Positions 27,906 to 37,415 of a stretch of 64,000 bases of DNA are shown one piece after another. Source of the stretch: a bacterium (GTDB lineage: Bacteria; Verrucomicrobiota; Verrucomicrobiia; Limisphaerales; RI-55). Each line of letters opens with the position of its first letter. Positions within the stretch are counted from its first letter, which is position 1. The translations under genes were made by a program, and so were the position numbers. The stretch is taken from assembly GCA_016124235.1 (NCBI GenBank), contig WGOC01000010.1, positions 151,578-215,577 of the forward strand, given 5' to 3'. The notes under the pieces are model-generated. The model was given only the letters and a program-made list of their open reading frames with translations. It did no database searches and was not told the DNA's origin.

Positions 27906-28156
27906 AAATTGTCCGTTGCAGGTTTGAACGGAACATCATCGGTCGCGTGCGAATTGCGTCGCAAGCAGATTATCCCGATCACCGCGTCCGTTGATTGAAC
28001 GAAAGCAGCCGTGCCGACTCCAAACCAGAGCCGGCCCACAGAACGTTTCCCCGGCCTTGGCGGGTTGTTTATCTAACGCCGAACACAGGCGGCGGCGGCC
28101 GAGTTTGAGATTGCGTGGTCGGTGAAATTCAGCCAGAAACCGGGCTTCTACCTATT

Positions 28157-29212
28157 ATGAAAGCAGTAACCGTATTTTTGTTTAGTTGTTTGCTGGTATC
28201 CGCCGCCGTGGCGGCGGATGCGCGTTACGTCATTGATGATCCTTTCGTGGGCGTTTATTCGGGTCGATTCGTCGCCGGTCCCGGCGGTGGCAAAGCCGAA
28301 GCACAAATTCGCAGTTTGGGTAACGGCTCTTACGACGGATTTATTGCGTTGAAAACGCCGGTTGACGGTGAGGATCACATCTTCACGATTGCGGTGATTT
28401 CACCTTTTCAACCGGGCGCGGACCAGAAGGCAAAAATTGGTGGTGCGCATCCCAATACGTTGCAGGCGCACAAGGACAACCCGGACAAACGCCTGAGCTT
28501 TCCGGAACTGACATTCCGTGGGGAAGTCTCCCCCGGCAAGATTTCCGGCGAATTTTCGGGACCGTTTGCGTCCCGCGGCACGTTCACCTATGAGCTTTCG
28601 CGCATCGCGCCGCCGCAATCGCCCACCTTGGACGCGCCAGCGCCAAAAGGTGCCGTTGTGCTGTTTGACGGGAAGGACCTGAGCCAATGGAAGGCGTCGA
28701 AATGGAAGATCAACGATGGTGTGCTCGAAGTCGGTGACGGCAACTTGATCGCCAAGCAATCGTTGACCAATTTCGTGCTGCATCTGGAATTCCGGACGCC
28801 GAACATGCCGGAAGCGCGCGGTCAGGGCCGCGGCAACAGCGGCGTGTATTTGCGATCCGTTTTCGAAGTGCAGGTGCTCGACAGCTTTGGGCTCTTTCCG
28901 CTGGCGGACAACGACTGCGGCGGCATCTACAAGGTCAAAGCTCCGGCCGTCGGCGAAGTTAATGCCTGTCTGCCGCCGGGTGTGTGGCAGACGTATGACA
29001 TTACGTTTCGTGACGGTGATCAAAAGAGCGGCCGGGCACCGGTCATCACGGTGGTGCAAAATGGGAAAACCATCGTCGACAACGCCAAGGTGCCGATGGA
29101 TCTGTTCGTCAACGGCACGGGTGGTGGCGAAGTGGGCGGCGGTTTTCTGATGCTACAAAACCACGGCAACGCCGTGCAGTATCGTAACATCTGGGCGCAG
29201 CCGATCGAGTAA
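28157..29212 (+). CDS. DUF1080 (3-keto-disaccharide hydrolase-like) exported protein
   Basis: The product is 351 residues and starts with a clear signal peptide (MKAVTVFLFSCLLVSAAVAA). The C-terminal half is a DUF1080 domain with a concanavalin-like fold: VLFDGKDLSQWKASKWKIND, then NSGVYLRSVFEVQVLDS and GGGFLMLQNHGNAVQYRNIW. DUF1080 is annotated as 3-keto-disaccharide hydrolase. The N-terminal half (about residues 20-170) is a separate small domain (GVYSGRF, DGFIALKTPVDGE) that I cannot name. GTG at 28115 in the same frame is rejected because it would put 14 residues before the signal peptide. Confidence 0.8.
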   Translation: MKAVTVFLFSCLLVSAAVAADARYVIDDPFVGVYSGRFVAGPGGGKAEAQIRSLGNGSYDGFIALKTPVDGEDHIFTIAVISPFQPGADQKAKIGGAHPNTLQAHKDNPDKRLSFPELTFRGEVSPGKISGEFSGPFASRGTFTYELSRIAPPQSPTLDAPAPKGAVVLFDGKDLSQWKASKWKINDGVLEVGDGNLIAKQSLTNFVLHLEFRTPNMPEARGQGRGNSGVYLRSVFEVQVLDSFGLFPLADNDCGGIYKVKAPAVGEVNACLPPGVWQTYDITFRDGDQKSGRAPVITVVQNGKTIVDNAKVPMDLFVNGTGGGEVGGGFLMLQNHGNAVQYRNIWAQPIE

Positions 29213-29248
29213 AGTCCGCCCCGTTGGTTTTGAGCGACGCCCGGTCCG

Positions 29249-30763
29249 CTATTCTTTTTGAGCGGGCTGGGCGTCGATCGGTTTGAGGGTTAACGGATCC
29301 CGCAGCGGCACCTCGACCAACGGCCCTTTGCTCAGGTCGGTGAGCTTTACCGAATGATCCGGGTGACCTTCCAGAATCTCCTTCTTCTGCCCGACCACGA
29401 GGATCACGGCGTCGTTTGGCTTGAGATATTTCTTGGCAACCTTTTGGACATCGTCCTCGGAAATGGCGTCGATCTTACCACGGAATTCCTTCCAATAATC
29501 CGGGTCTTTGGCGAATCGCCCGGTCAATTCGTCATTACCAAAAAGCCCGGCCACGGCGGATTTGCTGGCGAAGTTCTGGGGAAACGTGTCGATGAACGAA
29601 CGCTTGGACGTATTTAATTCCTCGTCGCTCACCGGCTGGTCGGCCATGCGTTTCAACTCCTGTTCGATGATCGACGTGGCGTAGGGAACGGTGCGGGATT
29701 TCGACTGGAAAACGGCGATGAATGGGCCGGGCGCGTAAACCCCCGCCTGAAACGCCGAACCCGCGCTGTAGGCCAGACCTTCGTCCGAGCGAATGCGGTT
29801 CATCAATCGAGAGGTGAACCCGCCGCCGCCGAGAATGTCATTCATCACCAGGCAGGCAAAGTAGTCCGGGTTATCGCGTTGAATGCCGGGCAGCATCAAA
29901 GTCACCCGGCCTTGGTTGACGTCCTTGTCCACCAGGTAAATTCCCGGTTTGGCCATTTCAGGATTGGCGGGCGGTTCTGGCGCTGTCTCCCCGGAGTAAG
30001 GCCAATCGGCGATCAGCTTGTTCAAGCGCGCCGTCATGTCGTCGACATCGAAATCGCCGGCGACCGCGATGATGAAGTTTTTCGGTTGAATCCATTTGTG
30101 ATGAAACGCAATCAAATCGTCGCGCGAGATGGAATCGACGGAACTCTTGGTCTCCAGACGGTTGCTCCAGAAATGTTCGCCGAAGGCCAGGAAACGACGC
30201 TCGCGCTGTTCAATATCGGCGGAGTCGTCGTTACGTTGTTTCATTTCGGCGATGATCTGTTCCTTTCGGAGCGCGATTTTGTCCTCCTGAAAACGAGGCT
30301 CGGCCAACACTTCACGTAAGATCGAAAGTCCTTCATCAAGGTCTTTCGAAAGGAGATTGAGATGCGCGTTGCCTTGAAATCCCTGGATGCCGGTGCCGAG
30401 TTGAGCAGCCAAAAAATCCATCCGCTCGTCCAACTCTTCGGCGGTTTTTGATTTCGTGCCGCCGCGCGCCATCAGATAGCCGGTGAGGCTGGCGAGTCCT
30501 TCCTTGCCCTTGGGATCGAGGTGCTCCCCCACGCGGAACATGACATCGATGTCCACCAACGGCAGCGTGCGATCCGGAACGAGATACGCGACGACGCCTC
30601 CGTTCAGCACGTGGCGATAATCTGCCGCCAGCGGCGGCTCAAATTTCAACGGCTCGAACGTCAGCTTCTCGGGACGATTGGGAATGTCTTCCGCGAAAGT
30701 CGACGCGGTAAGGCACACCAAAATCGATAAAAACGTGATCTGACAAAATGTGCGGCGCTTCAT
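29249..30763 (-). CDS. M16-family peptidase homologue lacking the zinc motif
   Basis: A 504-residue exported protein (signal MKRRTFCQITFLSILVCLTAS) with the two-lobed M16 (insulinase/processing protease) layout. Where active M16 enzymes have HxxEH, this one reads KEGLASLTGYLM, so it should not bind zinc. The second-lobe motif RSDEGLAYSAGSAF is kept. It starts one base after the stop of a catalytic M16 gene, a pattern matching heterodimers such as bacterial PqqF-like or mitochondrial processing peptidase pairs, where one subunit is inactive. A periplasmic two-subunit protease is the likely product. Confidence 0.85.
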   Translation of the reverse strand: MKRRTFCQITFLSILVCLTASTFAEDIPNRPEKLTFEPLKFEPPLAADYRHVLNGGVVAYLVPDRTLPLVDIDVMFRVGEHLDPKGKEGLASLTGYLMARGGTKSKTAEELDERMDFLAAQLGTGIQGFQGNAHLNLLSKDLDEGLSILREVLAEPRFQEDKIALRKEQIIAEMKQRNDDSADIEQRERRFLAFGEHFWSNRLETKSSVDSISRDDLIAFHHKWIQPKNFIIAVAGDFDVDDMTARLNKLIADWPYSGETAPEPPANPEMAKPGIYLVDKDVNQGRVTLMLPGIQRDNPDYFACLVMNDILGGGGFTSRLMNRIRSDEGLAYSAGSAFQAGVYAPGPFIAVFQSKSRTVPYATSIIEQELKRMADQPVSDEELNTSKRSFIDTFPQNFASKSAVAGLFGNDELTGRFAKDPDYWKEFRGKIDAISEDDVQKVAKKYLKPNDAVILVVGQKKEILEGHPDHSVKLTDLSKGPLVEVPLRDPLTLKPIDAQPAQKE

Positions 30764-30764
30764 G

Positions 30765-32519
30765 TTATTCCTTCCCTCCCAATTCCGTGACCCGGGCCTG
30801 AATCTTTTTCATATACGCCTGGAAAAATGGCTTTTGTTCATCGGGCACCTGGCCTGCCTGGCCTTTCATCTTTTCGAGTGCTTGTTTCAGTTTGCCGGCG
30901 TCACTTTCCTGTTTGAGTTTCGCGGCCAATTGTTTGATCGCGGTTTTTTGGTCGCCGGTTAATCCCGCGAGGTCGGGATCTTCTTCAGTTCCGGTTCCCG
31001 GCTTTCGCGTGTAGATGCCGACGGCGCGGTTGATTTTCGTAAAGTATTTTTGGGCGACGCGTTGAACGTCTTCGGCCGTGACGGCCTGTATTTTGGGTCC
31101 GCCATAGTTAATCTCGCGCCAGTCGCCTTCGCCGTCGTAATTGATCAACTGGTGCAGGATGCTGAAATTGGAATTCAATTTCCGATATTCATAGGCCGCG
31201 TACTGGTTCTTGATCTTTTGCAATTCCTCGGCCGGCACGAGTTCGTGCTTCAATTTGTCGAGTTCCTGATAGATGCCCTGCTCGACGTCTTCGGGTGTCT
31301 TGCCGTCCCGCGCTTCGCCGCCGATATTGAAGAGCCCGGCCCACTTCTTCGAATCCTGATAGGCGAAGGTTTCAGTCGCGACTTCGTTGCTGAGGACCAG
31401 TCCTTTATACAATCTGCCGGTGCGGCCCGAGAGCAATTGGGCGAGTACGGCGAGCGGGTAACTGTCAGGATGCTGATACGGAACCGTGTGCCAGTAGATG
31501 TCCACCTGCGGGTTGGCCTCCACTTCGGCGTTCATCCGCTTCTCGACTTCCTGCGGTACTTCGAGCGTGACCACATCCGGCGGATCCTTTTTGCCTCGGG
31601 GAATTCTTCCAAAGTAGCGACGCGCCATTTTTTCCGCGTCGTCCGATTGAAAATCACCGACCAAAATCAGCGTTATGTTTTGGGGCGAGTAATAGATGGA
31701 ATAAAAGTTATCCGCCTGGGCCTTGCTGATCGCCATGACATCAGATGGCCAGCCGATGGTGGGCCAGCTGTAGGTGCTCGATTCCCAGAACATCGCGAGG
31801 TGTGCGACCGACGCCTCACCCAGCGGCGTGCTGTCGTAGCGCATGCGGCGCTCTTCCAAGACGACATCGCGTTCGGCGTAGAATTCACGAAACACCGGAT
31901 GCCAGAGACGCTCACTTTCCATCCACATCCAGAGCTCGAGTTTGTTGGCGGGGACGTTGATGAAATAGCCGGTCAAATCGTCAGTCGTGAAGGCGTTCAT
32001 TCCGGACGCGCCGGCGGTCGTGTAAATGCGGTCGAATTCATTTTTCACGAGCAACTCGCGCTGGGCATCCACCAGTTTTTTGAATTCCGCCGACAATTCC
32101 TTGTAGCGCGGCGTGAACGTATTGGGGTCCTGCAAATCCTTGATCTTGCCGTGGCGCCACATCTCACGCATGTGCGCTTCCTCCTGGCGCATTTTTTCGC
32201 GGACTTCCTCCTGCTTCGCGATGATTTCCTGGTCCTTCTCGTAATCCTTGGTGCCGATCGTTGGCGTGCCCTTGAACATCATGTGTTCAAAAAGATGGGC
32301 GATGCCGGTGATGCCGGGGCGTTCGTTTGAACTGCCGACGTGGGCGACCCAGCCGCCGGCGATTGTTGGATTGTCGTGGCGTTCCACCATGAGAAGCCGC
32401 ATCCCGTTGGCGAGATGCACTTCCTTGACTGGAACTTGCTGGGAAAATGCGACGGAGGCCGACAACAGAGTGACGAGCCAGAGCGCAAGCCTTGATCGTT
32501 TGCAGATGATTGCTGTCAT
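30765..32519 (-). CDS. M16-family zinc metallopeptidase, catalytic subunit
   Basis: The 584-residue product has a signal peptide (ICKRSRLALWLVTLLSASVAFS) and an intact zinc-binding HLFEH at residues 75-79 (GITGIAHLFEHMMFKGT), with the third ligand region in ERDVVLEERRMR. The frame is open upstream to 32567, but the ATG at 32519 fits the signal peptide. Inside the first lobe a charged stretch, DYEKDQEIIAKQEEVREKM, probably forms a coiled coil. The C-terminus has a long Lys/Glu-rich tail. It is followed at once by the inactive homologue, so the two should be made in equal amounts and dimerise outside the inner membrane. Confidence 0.9.
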   Translation of the reverse strand: MTAIICKRSRLALWLVTLLSASVAFSQQVPVKEVHLANGMRLLMVERHDNPTIAGGWVAHVGSSNERPGITGIAHLFEHMMFKGTPTIGTKDYEKDQEIIAKQEEVREKMRQEEAHMREMWRHGKIKDLQDPNTFTPRYKELSAEFKKLVDAQRELLVKNEFDRIYTTAGASGMNAFTTDDLTGYFINVPANKLELWMWMESERLWHPVFREFYAERDVVLEERRMRYDSTPLGEASVAHLAMFWESSTYSWPTIGWPSDVMAISKAQADNFYSIYYSPQNITLILVGDFQSDDAEKMARRYFGRIPRGKKDPPDVVTLEVPQEVEKRMNAEVEANPQVDIYWHTVPYQHPDSYPLAVLAQLLSGRTGRLYKGLVLSNEVATETFAYQDSKKWAGLFNIGGEARDGKTPEDVEQGIYQELDKLKHELVPAEELQKIKNQYAAYEYRKLNSNFSILHQLINYDGEGDWREINYGGPKIQAVTAEDVQRVAQKYFTKINRAVGIYTRKPGTGTEEDPDLAGLTGDQKTAIKQLAAKLKQESDAGKLKQALEKMKGQAGQVPDEQKPFFQAYMKKIQARVTELGGKE

Positions 32520-32604
32520 GATGGACGCACGGTGAGACCACTTTGCCTCCAGCCGGCGTCGTGTCAATCGACAGTATTCGGGGCCAACGGTTCAATCCCG
32601 CCGG

Positions 32605-34341
32605 TTAGCCTTCGCTGCCTTCGGCAATGGAAACCTCCGCGCGGAACAAGTCGTGGAGCGTCACAAGGCCGATGACGCGGCCGTCCTGGCGATCGGTCAG
32701 GACCACAACGCCGGTGGTGGATTCGATCAACAACAGCTGGAGCTGACGAATTGATTCGTTCGGCCGGCAACTCACCGCGGGCTCCAGCTTTGGCGGCCGG
32801 TTCTCGCGCAAGGCCTTTTCGGCCTCGGCACGCGTCAGCACGCCGGCAAGTTTCTTGTCCTGAATCACCGGAAACGCGAGATACGGATGCTGCTTGATCG
32901 AAGTTTTGATGGTGTCCAGCGACAGGTCCTTGAGCAGGACGGGCTGGAAGTTCGCGATGGCGGAAACCGGCAGCTGTTGCCAGGTCTGCAAATCGCGCGG
33001 CGGAATGACGTGCTCGAGCTGGTGGCCATCCTGTTTGAGCAGTTCTTCGTAGAAGTTTTCCTTGGCCAACTTGCGGCTGATGGCCTGACTGATCAACGTA
33101 CCGATCATCAGCGGTGGCACCAACGCAAATTCGTGTGTCATTTCAAACACGATCAAAATGGACGTGACCGGCGCGCGGACCACGGCACCCATGCAGGCGC
33201 TCATGCCGACGACCGCAAGAAAGACGCTGTCGTCCAGCTTGATGGGCATCACCAGCCCCACCAGCCCCGCTACTGCAACACCGCACATGCCGCCGAAAAA
33301 CAGGGTCGGAGAGAAGATGCCACCACAACCACCGAAGCCATAGCACGAGATCGTCGCGATCAATTTGGCCACCAACAACACGGCGGCGATTTTCCATTCA
33401 TAGTGCTCGGTCAGTGCCTTGGTCAGGTCGATGTAGCCCAGCCCAAAAACGCCGATGCTGCCTTCGCCGGTCATCTGGCGAGTCATGTAGAAAACGCCAC
33501 AACCAAGCACCCAGGTAATGAATCCACCAAACGCCGGGCGCACCCAGTCGGGAACATGCTCGAAACCCTTGCGCACCGCCCGGAGGCGGATGGTGCCATG
33601 TTGAAAACACATGCCGGCGAGCGATGCCAGTGCCGCGACAATCGGCGTCATTGCGTAGGATATCCAACCAGCGTGCTCGACGCTGCCGAGTGTGAACGCA
33701 GGTTGCGGCCCAAGAAAACCGTGGGCAACCAAGGCGCCGAGAACGGATGCCAGCAGCACGCTGCCGAGATAGCGGCTGTTGAGATCTTGCAGAATCTCCT
33801 CCAGCACGAACGTGACGGCCGCCACTGGCGTGTTAAACGCGGCTGCCAGACCAGCCGCCGCACCAGAGGCTGCCGCGAGCCTGCGCCGCTGTTTGGATTC
33901 ACCCGTCCATCCCGCAACGTGGGAAGCCACACCACCGGCGAGTTGCACGCTGGGACCTTCCCGCCCGAGACTGCAGCCGCCCCCCAGACTGAGGGCACCG
34001 GCGACGTACTTCACCCAGACCACACGGAACGGCACGTAACCGAACTCCTTCCAGTACGCCAGCTTGAGTTGGGGAATACCGCTACCAGAGGCGGATTTGC
34101 AGAAACTATTCAACAACCAGCCCACGATCAGGGAGCACACCATGATCATGATGAACGACTCGATCATGAAGCGCGTCGTGGTCTCGTGCTGGAAACGCGC
34201 GTACGTGTAGGCGAAAATCTCCTGGACCGTATATTGGAACAGAACGGCCGCGCTGCCGGCAACCAGTCCAAAAAGACAGGTGGCGATGATTGCCCGTGTT
34301 TGTTTGGGAAGACGTTGGAAGTATTGAGCTAACAGTTGCAC
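32605..34341 (-). CDS. ClC-family chloride/proton antiporter with CBS domains
   Basis: A 578-residue membrane protein. The three anion-selectivity segments are present: GSGIP, GREGPSVQ and GGIFSPTLF. The external gating Glu (in GREGP) and the inner Glu pair (FVLEEI) are kept, which favours a Cl-/H+ exchanger over a channel. The C-terminus, from about residue 450, carries two CBS domains (SLDTIKTSIKQHPYLAFPV and PNESIRQLQLLLIESTTGVV), which usually bind adenine nucleotides and regulate transport. It lies upstream of the M16 pair on the same strand, with about 85 bases between. Confidence 0.9.
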   Translation of the reverse strand: MQLLAQYFQRLPKQTRAIIATCLFGLVAGSAAVLFQYTVQEIFAYTYARFQHETTTRFMIESFIMIMVCSLIVGWLLNSFCKSASGSGIPQLKLAYWKEFGYVPFRVVWVKYVAGALSLGGGCSLGREGPSVQLAGGVASHVAGWTGESKQRRRLAAASGAAAGLAAAFNTPVAAVTFVLEEILQDLNSRYLGSVLLASVLGALVAHGFLGPQPAFTLGSVEHAGWISYAMTPIVAALASLAGMCFQHGTIRLRAVRKGFEHVPDWVRPAFGGFITWVLGCGVFYMTRQMTGEGSIGVFGLGYIDLTKALTEHYEWKIAAVLLVAKLIATISCYGFGGCGGIFSPTLFFGGMCGVAVAGLVGLVMPIKLDDSVFLAVVGMSACMGAVVRAPVTSILIVFEMTHEFALVPPLMIGTLISQAISRKLAKENFYEELLKQDGHQLEHVIPPRDLQTWQQLPVSAIANFQPVLLKDLSLDTIKTSIKQHPYLAFPVIQDKKLAGVLTRAEAEKALRENRPPKLEPAVSCRPNESIRQLQLLLIESTTGVVVLTDRQDGRVIGLVTLHDLFRAEVSIAEGSEG

Positions 34342-34529
34342 TTATCGGGACGGGCATTCTTGGCAAACGCGACTTCATTGCAAGCGGTTCTTTGAAAACT
34401 CGCAAATTCCGGTCCGCCCGGGGCAAAATTTTTTGCGCCGAGTGTTGCCTGACGGATTCAATCGCGGGTTGCATCCTCGAATGACGACCTTCAACGGACG
34501 CACGCCGGCCAAAAAACTTCACGCGTTTA

Positions 34530-34557
34530 TTGAATTCCGAAGTCCCCTCCGTATAGT
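34530..34557 (+). promoter_or_regulatory. Sigma70-like promoter of speA
   Basis: TTGAAT (34530-34535) and TATAGT (34552-34557) are separated by 16 bases, and the -10 ends 23 bases before the speA start codon. This would give a very short 5' leader. The region between the divergent ClC and speA genes has no better candidate. No strong Shine-Dalgarno precedes the ATG. Confidence 0.45.
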
Positions 34558-34580
34558 GCGCTCGTTTCTGCTGCAGCAAC

Positions 34581-36521
34581 ATGAATGAAACCGATGGCGC
34601 AACTGCCTGGTCCGTCCAGGACTCGCGCAACCTCTATAACATCAATCGTTGGGGTGCGAAGTATTTCGATATCAACGAGGCTGGCCATGTCGTCGTCATG
34701 CCTTTGCAGGAAGCCGGTGCGGCGGTCGATTTGACGGACGTCGTCGAGGAAGCGCGTGGCCGCGGTCTCAAGTTTCCCCTGCTCGTTCGGTTTCAGGATA
34801 TTCTCCGTCACCGCGTCGAAGCGCTGAACAATGCCTTTCGTCAGGCGATCAAGGAGTTTGAATATCGCGGCCGCTATCGGGGCGTGTTTCCGATCAAGGT
34901 GAACCAGCTCCGCGAGGTCGTGGAGGAAATTCTGGATGCCGGCAAGGCGTTTGACTTTGGCCTCGAAGTGGGCAGCAAACCCGAATTGTTTGCCGGTCTC
35001 TCCCTGCAAGACGAGCGCGACGGCCTGATCATTTGCAACGGCTACAAGGACTGCGATTTCATCCGGATGGCGTTGCTCGGCGTGAAGCTCGGCAAGAAGG
35101 TGATCATGGTGGTCGAGAAGCTCGAGGAGCTGCGGCAAATCATCCAGGTTTCGAAAACGTTCGGTGTCGAACCGTTGATCGGCATTCGTTGCCGGTTGCT
35201 CAGCAAGGGAGCCGGAAAGTGGGCGGAAAGCGGTGGCGAAAATGCGAAGTTCGGCTTGAGCACGATCGAGCTGCTCGCCGCGATCGAGTTGTTGCGTTCC
35301 GAAAATCTGACGCAGAGTTTCAAGCTGCTGCATTTCCACATCGGCTCACAGGTACCGGATATCCTGACGGTCAAGAAAGCCGTGCAGGAAGCCGCGCGTT
35401 TCTATTCCAAGCTCCACAAGATGGGATTCCAGATCGAGTTCGTGGACGTTGGCGGCGGCCTGGGTGTCGATTACGACGGCAGCCGGTCGGCGTTCGACAG
35501 TTCGACAAATTACACGCTCCAGGAATACGCGAACGACATCATTTACTATCTCGGCAATGTCTGCGACGCGGAAGGAGTGCCGCATCCGAATGTCGTCAGC
35601 GAGAGCGGTCGCGCGTTGGTGGCGCATCACAGCGTTCTGCTCGTCGAGGTGTTTGGCTCGATTGAAAAACTGCGTTGCGCGGACCAGCTGACATTCGGCG
35701 AAAAGGAACACCCATTGATCGTTGAATTGCTCGAGATTCGCAACAATCTCGACCGGTTGAACAAACTGGAGGCGTATCACGATGCGCTGGAGCATCGGGA
35801 AGATTCGCACAACATGTTTACGCTCGGCATGCTGGATCTGCCGGAGAAAGCGAAGATCGAGGGCCTTTACTGGGAGATCGCCAAAAAGGTCGTCGAAAGC
35901 TTTCGCGGGCAGCCTTACGTGCCTGAGGAAATCCGCTTGTTGGAAGACAGCCTGGGCGACCAGTATCTTTGCAACTTTTCGGTCTTTCAATCGCTGCTGG
36001 ATCACTGGGCGCTCGGACAATTGTTTCCCATCATGCCCGTTTCGCGTCTCAACGAAAAGCCGGAGCGCGAAGGCACGCTGGTCGATATCACCTGTGATTC
36101 CGACGGCCAGATCAACAAATTCATCGACCTGCATGACGTGCGCGACACCTTGCCGCTGCACGCGATTCGACCCGGCAACAACGGTGGTGGAATCGAGCCG
36201 TATCATTTGGGTTTCTTTCTCATGGGCGCCTATCAGGACATCATGGGGGATCTGCACAATCTGTTTGGCCGCGTGAATGAACTCCATGTGTTTCTCGATC
36301 CCGACGAGCCGACCGGTTACTACGTCGAAGAAGTGATCGAAGGGACGACGATCGCGCAGGCGCTCACCTCGGTGCAGTACGATGAAAATGAGCTGAAGCG
36401 CCGGATGAAAGGGCAGATCGACGCCGCGATCAAAAGCGACATGCTCAAGCCCTCCGAAGGCATGCGTTTGCTGGATGAGTACGAACGCGGCTTGAAGAGC
36501 ACCACTTATCTTACCATTTGA
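34581..36521 (+). CDS. speA: Biosynthetic arginine decarboxylase
   Basis: The 646-residue PLP enzyme converts arginine to agmatine, the first step of one route to polyamines. The N-terminal family signature WSVQDSRNLYNINRWG, the PLP lysine (Lys106 in VFPIKVNQ), the glycine-rich loop VDVGGGLGVDYDG and the C-terminal FLMGAYQDIMGDLHNLFGR identify SpeA rather than diaminopimelate decarboxylase. Length matches the family (630-660). A six-helix membrane protein gene begins nine bases downstream, so the two are probably one operon. No agmatinase or agmatine deiminase gene is near. Confidence 0.95.
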   Translation: MNETDGATAWSVQDSRNLYNINRWGAKYFDINEAGHVVVMPLQEAGAAVDLTDVVEEARGRGLKFPLLVRFQDILRHRVEALNNAFRQAIKEFEYRGRYRGVFPIKVNQLREVVEEILDAGKAFDFGLEVGSKPELFAGLSLQDERDGLIICNGYKDCDFIRMALLGVKLGKKVIMVVEKLEELRQIIQVSKTFGVEPLIGIRCRLLSKGAGKWAESGGENAKFGLSTIELLAAIELLRSENLTQSFKLLHFHIGSQVPDILTVKKAVQEAARFYSKLHKMGFQIEFVDVGGGLGVDYDGSRSAFDSSTNYTLQEYANDIIYYLGNVCDAEGVPHPNVVSESGRALVAHHSVLLVEVFGSIEKLRCADQLTFGEKEHPLIVELLEIRNNLDRLNKLEAYHDALEHREDSHNMFTLGMLDLPEKAKIEGLYWEIAKKVVESFRGQPYVPEEIRLLEDSLGDQYLCNFSVFQSLLDHWALGQLFPIMPVSRLNEKPEREGTLVDITCDSDGQINKFIDLHDVRDTLPLHAIRPGNNGGGIEPYHLGFFLMGAYQDIMGDLHNLFGRVNELHVFLDPDEPTGYYVEEVIEGTTIAQALTSVQYDENELKRRMKGQIDAAIKSDMLKPSEGMRLLDEYERGLKSTTYLTI

Positions 36522-36530
36522 CCGGTTGTG

Positions 36531-37343
36531 ATGCCCCCGCCCCGGCCAACTGATGAGACGATGCAGGGCATGGAGGTGGAAACTCCTGATCTCACCGAGC
36601 AACCGTCCGCGTGGAACGTGGACGCTGCGGCGACCGATCCCTTCGGGCAGGGAATGTTGAAAGGGCTCGGCCGGGTTGTGCGCGGATTGTCGGTACTCGT
36701 CTGGGCGCTGCCGCTGGCGTTGGCAATTGTGGTGTGGACGGTTTCCCGCATTGGGATTTCGATGCCCACGCCGTTTTCCAATCTGCTGATGTCCATGGGG
36801 GTCGTTCCAGCTCTGGTAGTCACGGCAATGATGTGGTTCGGCATCTGGCAGATCGGCCGGTTTCAACCCGGTCTGCCATCCTGGCAGCGAGCGGTGGATC
36901 GGGCGCGCTGGCTCGCGCTTTTGCTGATCGGTTTTTCGCCGTTCATCTACTGGTGGAGCCGGCGTCCGGAGATTCTGTATTTCAAAATCTCCGCGTCAGC
37001 GTTGATCCTGTTCGGCCTCCTTTTTCTGATCCAGTTGAACGTGGTGCTGCGTCGTCTGACGGCGATGCTCCCCGACCAGGCACTGCGCGAAGAGACGATT
37101 TCGATGGCTCGCTTGAACTACGCCATTCTTGGAATACTCGGCGTCATGTACCTCGTATTCTTCGCGCTCGATCGAGTCACGTTTCAAGCGATTGCATCAT
37201 GGGTCGCCCGGCAATACATCGAATTTGCGCGCATCATGCTGCTGCTCTTCATGGTGATTCCGATTGCGATCACGATCGCCGTGATGTGGAAGATCAAGGA
37301 AACGATATTGGAGAGTGTGTTTACGGCCAACGAGCCGCAATGA
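36531..37343 (+). CDS. Hypothetical membrane protein (six TM segments)
   Basis: A 270-residue protein that I do not recognise. After about 45 polar residues come six hydrophobic stretches, beginning near LSVLVWALPLALAIVV and ending FARIMLLLFMVIPIAIT, so it is an inner-membrane protein. Between the fourth and fifth lies a soluble loop (LRRLTAMLPDQALREETISMA). It starts nine bases after speA, with ATG 36531 preferred over the adjacent GTG at 36528. Operon linkage with speA suggests, but does not show, a role connected to polyamines or arginine. Confidence 0.65.
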   Translation: MPPPRPTDETMQGMEVETPDLTEQPSAWNVDAAATDPFGQGMLKGLGRVVRGLSVLVWALPLALAIVVWTVSRIGISMPTPFSNLLMSMGVVPALVVTAMMWFGIWQIGRFQPGLPSWQRAVDRARWLALLLIGFSPFIYWWSRRPEILYFKISASALILFGLLFLIQLNVVLRRLTAMLPDQALREETISMARLNYAILGILGVMYLVFFALDRVTFQAIASWVARQYIEFARIMLLLFMVIPIAITIAVMWKIKETILESVFTANEPQ

Positions 37344-37364
37344 TCCGACGTTCGTGAAAAGGAA

Positions 37365-37390
37365 AAGGCCGGCAGTTTCCCGCCGGCCTT
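37365..37390. terminator. Bidirectional hairpin terminator
   Basis: The arms AAGGCCGGC and GCCGGCCTT pair perfectly around an eight-base loop. Read on the minus strand, the hairpin is followed by a T-rich stretch, so it best serves tig; it also lies just after the convergent speA-operon membrane gene. Confidence 0.75.
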
Positions 37391-37415
37391 GATGTTTCAA
37401 AATGGTCCCCGTTGC

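Noticed and set aside
31050..32330. Long plus-strand frame opposite the M16 peptidase
   Set aside because: Shadow of the real gene, whose zinc motif and signal peptide lie on the other strand.
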